DNA of 8,763 nucleotides from positions 1 through 8,763 of the forward strand of contig CAYWTW010000031.1 in NCBI GenBank assembly GCA_964461325.1, given 5' to 3'. The translations under genes were made by a program, and so were the position numbers. Origin of the DNA: CAYUVV01 sp964461325. GTDB lineage: Bacteria; Patescibacteriota; Minisyncoccia; Phycocordibacterales; JACOZG01. Under the pieces are notes generated by a model. It made no database searches and was not told the origin of the DNA. It saw nothing but the letters and a program-made list of their open reading frames with translations. Of the stretch, positions 6,656 to 8,763 are shown piece by piece (position 1 is the stretch's first letter; each line of letters begins with the position of its first letter).

Positions 6656-7153
6656 TTAAGTGGTCGGCGGAGTCGGTGGCGGCTTGGCTGACCAACGCTC
6701 TACCCATTTCTCCACCAACCACAAAACATTAAACACGAAAAAAGTGATCACCGTCACGATCGCCGCCACAAAGTAAAGTCCGTAACCGGTCGCCAAGCCA
6801 AGACCCGCCGCGACCCACAGACCGGCGGCCGTCGTCAAACCGCTAATTTTTTGCTGGCGCAAAATTATTAAGCCGGCGCCGAGAAAACCGATCCCCACCA
6901 CCACCTGCGAAGCCACGCGCAACGGGTCGAAGTTGAAGTAGCCGGCGTAATTAACCGCCACCAACTGCGAAATGATCGCGAACAAGGCCGACCCCAAACT
7001 GACGAGGGCGTAAGTCCGCATCCCCGCCACCTTGCCCGCGAGTGTTCGTTCGGTGCCGAGTAGGGCGGCGAGCAGGGTCGCCGCCGCCAAACGCCAGAAA
7101 ATTTCGAGATTATCAGGCGACGTCAGGGGCAGAAAATCCAGGCCGTTTTCCAT
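6656..7153 (-). CDS. MgtC/SapB (YhiD-like) family membrane protein
   Basis: This 165-aa inner-membrane protein has about five membrane segments (roughly 18-33, 46-66, 82-99, 107-121 and 125-148). Family hallmarks are GTER (33-36) followed by AGMRTYALVSLGS (43-55), FDPLRVASQVVVGIGFLGAG, and SGLTTAAGLWVAAGLGLATG. MgtC relatives influence magnesium homeostasis and, in pathogens, ATP synthase, but most environmental members have no known role. The C-terminal soluble domain of MgtC proper is absent; instead the protein ends in a short Pro-rich tail. The gene lies between the nuclease (24 bases upstream) and xth (9 bases downstream). A purine-rich AAGGCGG lies 16 bases before the ATG, which is too far for an ideal ribosome-binding site. 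Confidence 0.88.
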   Translation of the reverse strand: MENGLDFLPLTSPDNLEIFWRLAAATLLAALLGTERTLAGKVAGMRTYALVSLGSALFAIISQLVAVNYAGYFNFDPLRVASQVVVGIGFLGAGLIILRQQKISGLTTAAGLWVAAGLGLATGYGLYFVAAIVTVITFFVFNVLWLVEKWVERWSAKPPPTPPTT

Positions 7154-7177
7154 AGCAATTGAATGATAACCGCCTTG

Positions 7178-7987
7178 CTAAAATAAGGCAACTTGCTCCG
7201 AGCCAGATGGGGCCTGGGGCGGCGGCAGAGCTGTTGCCACCGCCTGACGATAGGTACAGAGATCGCACTCCTCCGTTGGCGCCGGGGGCTTAGGCTGGCG
7301 CAAACACTCGCTCGCGGCAACAAGGCTCCCTCCCACCCAAGCATCGTCACCGCGATATGGAATGAGTTTAATCGAAAATTCGAGCCGCCCATTGAAGTTG
7401 GGCCGGTCGCGGCGGCCGTTAGCATAAACGAAATAAGCCACCGGCGAAACCGTCAATCCGTTTTGCCGGAGCAGCCACTGATAAATCTCCACCTGATTTT
7501 TATAGCCTCGCTGCCAATCAGCATCGAGATTAACCTCTTCGTCTTTGCTCGTCGCCTTGTAATCGACGACGATAATCTGGCCCGACTCATCGCGCCACAA
7601 ATCGTCCACCGCGCCGGTGACGACGAAACCGCTCGGCTCGTGACGGGCCTCGACGCCAGAAAAATTATCGCGCCAGCTTTCGAGCTTGGGGTGTTGGAAG
7701 GGCGTGGCTCGCAGACCAGCCGCCGTCATTATGGGATGCGGCTCGCCCAGTTCGCGGTAACGGTCAAATTCTTTTTTAAGCAGGTGGTCAACGGCGGCGT
7801 TCAAACTGAACGGGAAGCCGGGCGGCTCGTTCACGCCCAAGCGGCGGTCAAGATAAAAACAAAACGGACAACGCAAAAATAACTCAAGCTTGCTCCGGCT
7901 CAAACGGAAAAACTCTTGCCCCGGCCCATGGCGCTCGGGGTCAAAAATATTGCGCGTCCGCTTACCGCGATAAAACTGGCTCGGCAT
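7178..7987 (-). CDS. PD-(D/E)XK nuclease family protein (RecB/Cas4-like)
   Basis: This 269-aa protein has a RecB-like nuclease core. LSRSKLELFLRCPFCFYL (29-46) is the N-terminal helix seen in Cas4/AddB-type nucleases. GAVDD (D128) and VVDYKATSK (D142, K144) form the PD-(D/E)XK metal site, followed by QVEIY (Q165, Y169). Cysteines C40, C43, C228, C241 and C244 are placed as in nucleases with an N/C-terminal Fe-S staple, though the spacing is not identical. No cas genes or helicase accompany it. I associate this stand-alone form with candidate-phyla genomes, where its substrate is unknown; a repair role fits its operon partners xth and holA. The ATG at 7987 lies inside the left 33-bp repeat. 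The C-terminal 25 residues are Pro/Ala-rich. Confidence 0.85.
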   Translation of the reverse strand: MPSQFYRGKRTRNIFDPERHGPGQEFFRLSRSKLELFLRCPFCFYLDRRLGVNEPPGFPFSLNAAVDHLLKKEFDRYRELGEPHPIMTAAGLRATPFQHPKLESWRDNFSGVEARHEPSGFVVTGAVDDLWRDESGQIIVVDYKATSKDEEVNLDADWQRGYKNQVEIYQWLLRQNGLTVSPVAYFVYANGRRDRPNFNGRLEFSIKLIPYRGDDAWVGGSLVAASECLRQPKPPAPTEECDLCTYRQAVATALPPPQAPSGSEQVALF

Positions 7988-8002
7988 CGCCGGATTGTAG
8001 CA
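7970..8002. repeat. 33-bp direct repeat, left copy (nuclease 5' end)
   Basis: This copy begins ATAAAACTGGCTCGG and ends CGGATTGTAGCA on the plus strand. It matches 8640-8672 at 32 of 33 positions and contains the nuclease's -10 box, start codon and first codons. The copies are 670 bases apart and bracket the MntA/HepT module. Confidence 0.95.
7994..8002 (-). promoter_or_regulatory. extended -10 promoter of the nuclease operon
   Basis: The minus strand reads TGC-TACAAT, an extended -10 (TGn plus 5 of 6 to TATAAT). Only six bases (CCGGCG) separate it from the nuclease ATG, so the expected start site is at or within a base or two of the A of ATG, giving a leaderless mRNA. No -35 is recognisable, as is common with extended -10 promoters. 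CGGC-GAT-GCCG (4-bp stem) spans the start codon. Confidence 0.5.
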
Positions 8003-8017
8003 TAAAAGAATTTACGC

Positions 8018-8023
8018 TAGGAT
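8018..8023 (+). promoter_or_regulatory. possible -10 of the mntA-hepT operon
   Basis: TAGGAT (4 of 6) lies 17 bases after TTGTAG (7995-8000), which would serve as a poor -35 (3 of 6). It would start transcription near 8030, which suits translation from the ATG at 8040. The -35 would overlap the nuclease -10 on the opposite strand. Weak evidence. Confidence 0.2.
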
Positions 8024-8321
8024 GGAGACCGTGGATCTGATGGAGATTAAAACAAAGGCCGCTCCGATTTTTGAGGAATATGGCATCAAACAAGCCTCGG
8101 TGTTTGGTTCCGTGGCGAGAGGGGAAGCCGGAGTGAATAGCGATATTGATATTATGATTACGCTCGGCGATAAACCAATTGGCTTGTTTTCTTACATGCG
8201 GTTTATAAATAAAATGGAGAAATCTCTCGGCCGGCGAGTTGATGTAGTGACCCTCAACAGTCTAAACAAGTTCATCAAACCCTACGTCTTGCCGGAGTTA
8301 AAAATCATTTATGAAAAGTGA
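8022..8321 (+). CDS. mntA: MntA-type nucleotidyltransferase antitoxin
   Basis: This minimal MNT-fold nucleotidyltransferase is the antitoxin of a type VII toxin-antitoxin pair. In studied MntA/HepT systems it inactivates the toxin by adding AMP groups to a tyrosine. The 99-aa product has the catalytic signature GSVARG (29-34) and SDIDIMI with D41 and D43, plus the third metal ligand D74 in RRVDVV, so the active site is complete. Two starts are possible: ATG 8022, with AGG touching the codon, and ATG 8040 (residue 7), with GGAG 12 bases upstream; homologues I recall begin close to the latter. It overlaps hepT by 11 bases. Its base composition is clearly more AT-rich than the flanking operon, which suggests recent transfer. 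Confidence 0.88.
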   Translation: METVDLMEIKTKAAPIFEEYGIKQASVFGSVARGEAGVNSDIDIMITLGDKPIGLFSYMRFINKMEKSLGRRVDVVTLNSLNKFIKPYVLPELKIIYEK

Positions 8322-8640
8322 TGCCGTCTACATCAATCAAATTTTGGAAGCGATTACCAAAATAGAGAACTTTGTTAACGGCCTAAATCAGAAATCTTTT
8401 TGTGAAGACGCAAAAACACAGAGCGCGGTTATAATGCAGTTGACTCTGGTTGGTGAGATATCCAAGAAAATTTCTTCCGCTCTGAAAGAACGGGTTGATT
8501 TGCCATGGAAAGAAATCGCGGGGTTTAGGGATCGAGCAATTCACGATTATTTTGAGATTGATTTAGACGTAGTTTGGAACACAACTCTAACCGACTTGCC
8601 GGAATTGAAACGAGCTCTTTCCATCCACGCTGCGTCTTAA
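8311..8640 (+). CDS. hepT: HepT-like HEPN ribonuclease toxin
   Basis: This 109-aa all-helical HEPN (DUF86) protein is the toxin partner of the upstream nucleotidyltransferase. The HEPN catalytic motif R-x4-H-x-Y is intact as RDRAIHDY (R73, H78, Y80); Y80 is the residue expected to be AMPylated by MntA. An N-terminal helix (DAVYINQILEAITKIENF) and the middle helix with QLTLVGEISKKIS fit the family. In known systems, free HepT cleaves RNA and stops growth. The start overlaps mntA by 11 bases, so the two are translationally linked. The stop's final base is the first base of the right 33-bp repeat, so the gene ends exactly at the module boundary. Confidence 0.88.
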   Translation: MKSDAVYINQILEAITKIENFVNGLNQKSFCEDAKTQSAVIMQLTLVGEISKKISSALKERVDLPWKEIAGFRDRAIHDYFEIDLDVVWNTTLTDLPELKRALSIHAAS

Positions 8641-8672
8641 TAAAACTGGCTCGGCATCGCCGGATTGTGGCA
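8640..8672. repeat. 33-bp direct repeat, right copy (relic of nuclease 5' end)
   Basis: This copy starts on the last base of the hepT stop codon. On the minus strand it reads as the nuclease start, MPSQFY, then an immediate TAA. Its only difference from the left copy (A at 7999 versus G at 8669) turns the -10 TACAAT into CACAAT. Directly beyond it, the minus strand has GGAGGTG (8679-8673), which may be part of the ancestral nuclease leader. Confidence 0.95.
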
Positions 8673-8680
8673 CACCTCCG

Positions 8681-8699
8681 GCTTAAATTGAGATTAAGC
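8681..8699. repeat. small inverted repeat
   Basis: GCTTAA (8681-8686) and TTAAGC (8694-8699) are perfect 6-bp arms around a 7-base AT-rich loop. They lie between the right direct repeat and the terminator, and could be a protein-binding site. No function can be assigned. Confidence 0.3.
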
Positions 8700-8706
8700 G
8701 ATCGAC

Positions 8707-8742
8707 AAAAAAAGCCGGCGGATTGGAAACCAATCCGCCGGC
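8707..8742 (-). terminator. rho-independent terminator (minus strand)
   Basis: Perfect 13-bp arms (GCCGGCGGATTGG at 8714-8726 and CCAATCCGCCGGC at 8730-8742) surround a 3-base loop. On the minus strand they are followed by seven T (8713-8707). It should terminate a minus-strand gene to the right of the window. On the plus strand no T-run follows, so it is not an obvious terminator for hepT. Confidence 0.88.
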
Positions 8743-8763
8743 AAGGATCCAAAACAAGCTCGA

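Larger units (their letters stand above)
7970..8672 (+). mobile_element. putative inserted toxin-antitoxin module flanked by direct repeats
   Basis: The MntA/HepT pair is low in GC (about 42% by hand count across 8041-8640, against roughly 57-67% in sampled lines of neighbouring genes). It is on the strand opposite the operon it abuts and is bracketed by 33-bp direct repeats derived from the adjacent gene's 5' end. This is the pattern of integration with target duplication or of att-type recombination. No transposase, integrase or terminal inverted repeats are present, so the mechanism is unknown. Confidence 0.5.

Noticed and set aside
7193..7882. 229-codon plus-strand open frame antisense to the nuclease
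   Set aside because: The opposite frame encodes a clear PD-(D/E)XK protein with all motifs; this frame shows no recognisable domain and is explained by high GC reducing stop codons.
7970..8672. CRISPR array or integron cassette
   Set aside because: There are only two repeat copies, 670 bases apart, with two genes between, and no attC-like folded site or integrase.
8525..8752. 75-codon minus-strand frame over the terminator and hepT tail
   Set aside because: It runs across the terminator hairpin and antisense to hepT and has no domain; its first codons derive from the hairpin.

Overview
The window is a gene-dense bacterial chromosome segment. It carries thirteen protein genes that I accept and one tRNA, with no gene-free stretch above about 100 bases. 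The gene set suggests a high-GC member of the Candidate Phyla Radiation (Patescibacteria, Parcubacteria-like). The signs are a short holA, a MurE-like ligase with a reduced N-terminal domain, a Cys-containing PD-(D/E)XK nuclease of a type I associate with these genomes, a tRNA without encoded CCA, tight gene overlaps and few good Shine-Dalgarno sites. This placement is inference from remembered family features, not a phylogeny.

Left region (1-3353 and on to 4197): a minus-strand pair, rpsT followed by a Glu/Leu/Phe/Val dehydrogenase, diverges from a plus-strand operon ruvA - murE-like - mutM. The 56-bp spacer between the two carries candidate -10 boxes and an AGGA ribosome-binding element facing each way. 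In the operon each gene overlaps the next by 8 bases. It mixes DNA repair (RuvA branch migration, MutM base excision) with cell-wall precursor synthesis.

Middle region (4200-5135): a small SpoU/TrmH-type RNA methyltransferase on minus runs toward mutM with 2 bases between the stops. It diverges from a DoxX-like membrane protein on plus with only 14 bases between the starts. A tRNA-Lys(UUU) on minus has its own near-consensus promoter, whose -35 lies in the last codons of holA.

Right minus-strand operon (5136-7987): PD-(D/E)XK nuclease, MgtC/SapB membrane protein, exodeoxyribonuclease III (xth), then holA (DNA polymerase III delta). Spacings are 24 and 9 bases, then a 4-base ATGA overlap. Three of the four act on DNA. 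The nuclease has an extended -10 box so close to its ATG that its mRNA is probably leaderless.

Right edge (7970-8672): a plus-strand MntA/HepT toxin-antitoxin pair of clearly lower GC (about 42% by hand count, against roughly 57-67% in sampled lines of neighbouring genes) sits between two 33-bp direct repeats that differ at one base. The repeat is the 5' end of the nuclease gene: its -10 box, start codon and first codons. The module therefore appears to have inserted exactly at the nuclease start, leaving a working 5' end beside the gene and a relic with a damaged -10 on the far side. No recombinase is present. This is the most unusual structure in the window. Beyond it, a strong rho-independent terminator serves a minus-strand gene outside the window.
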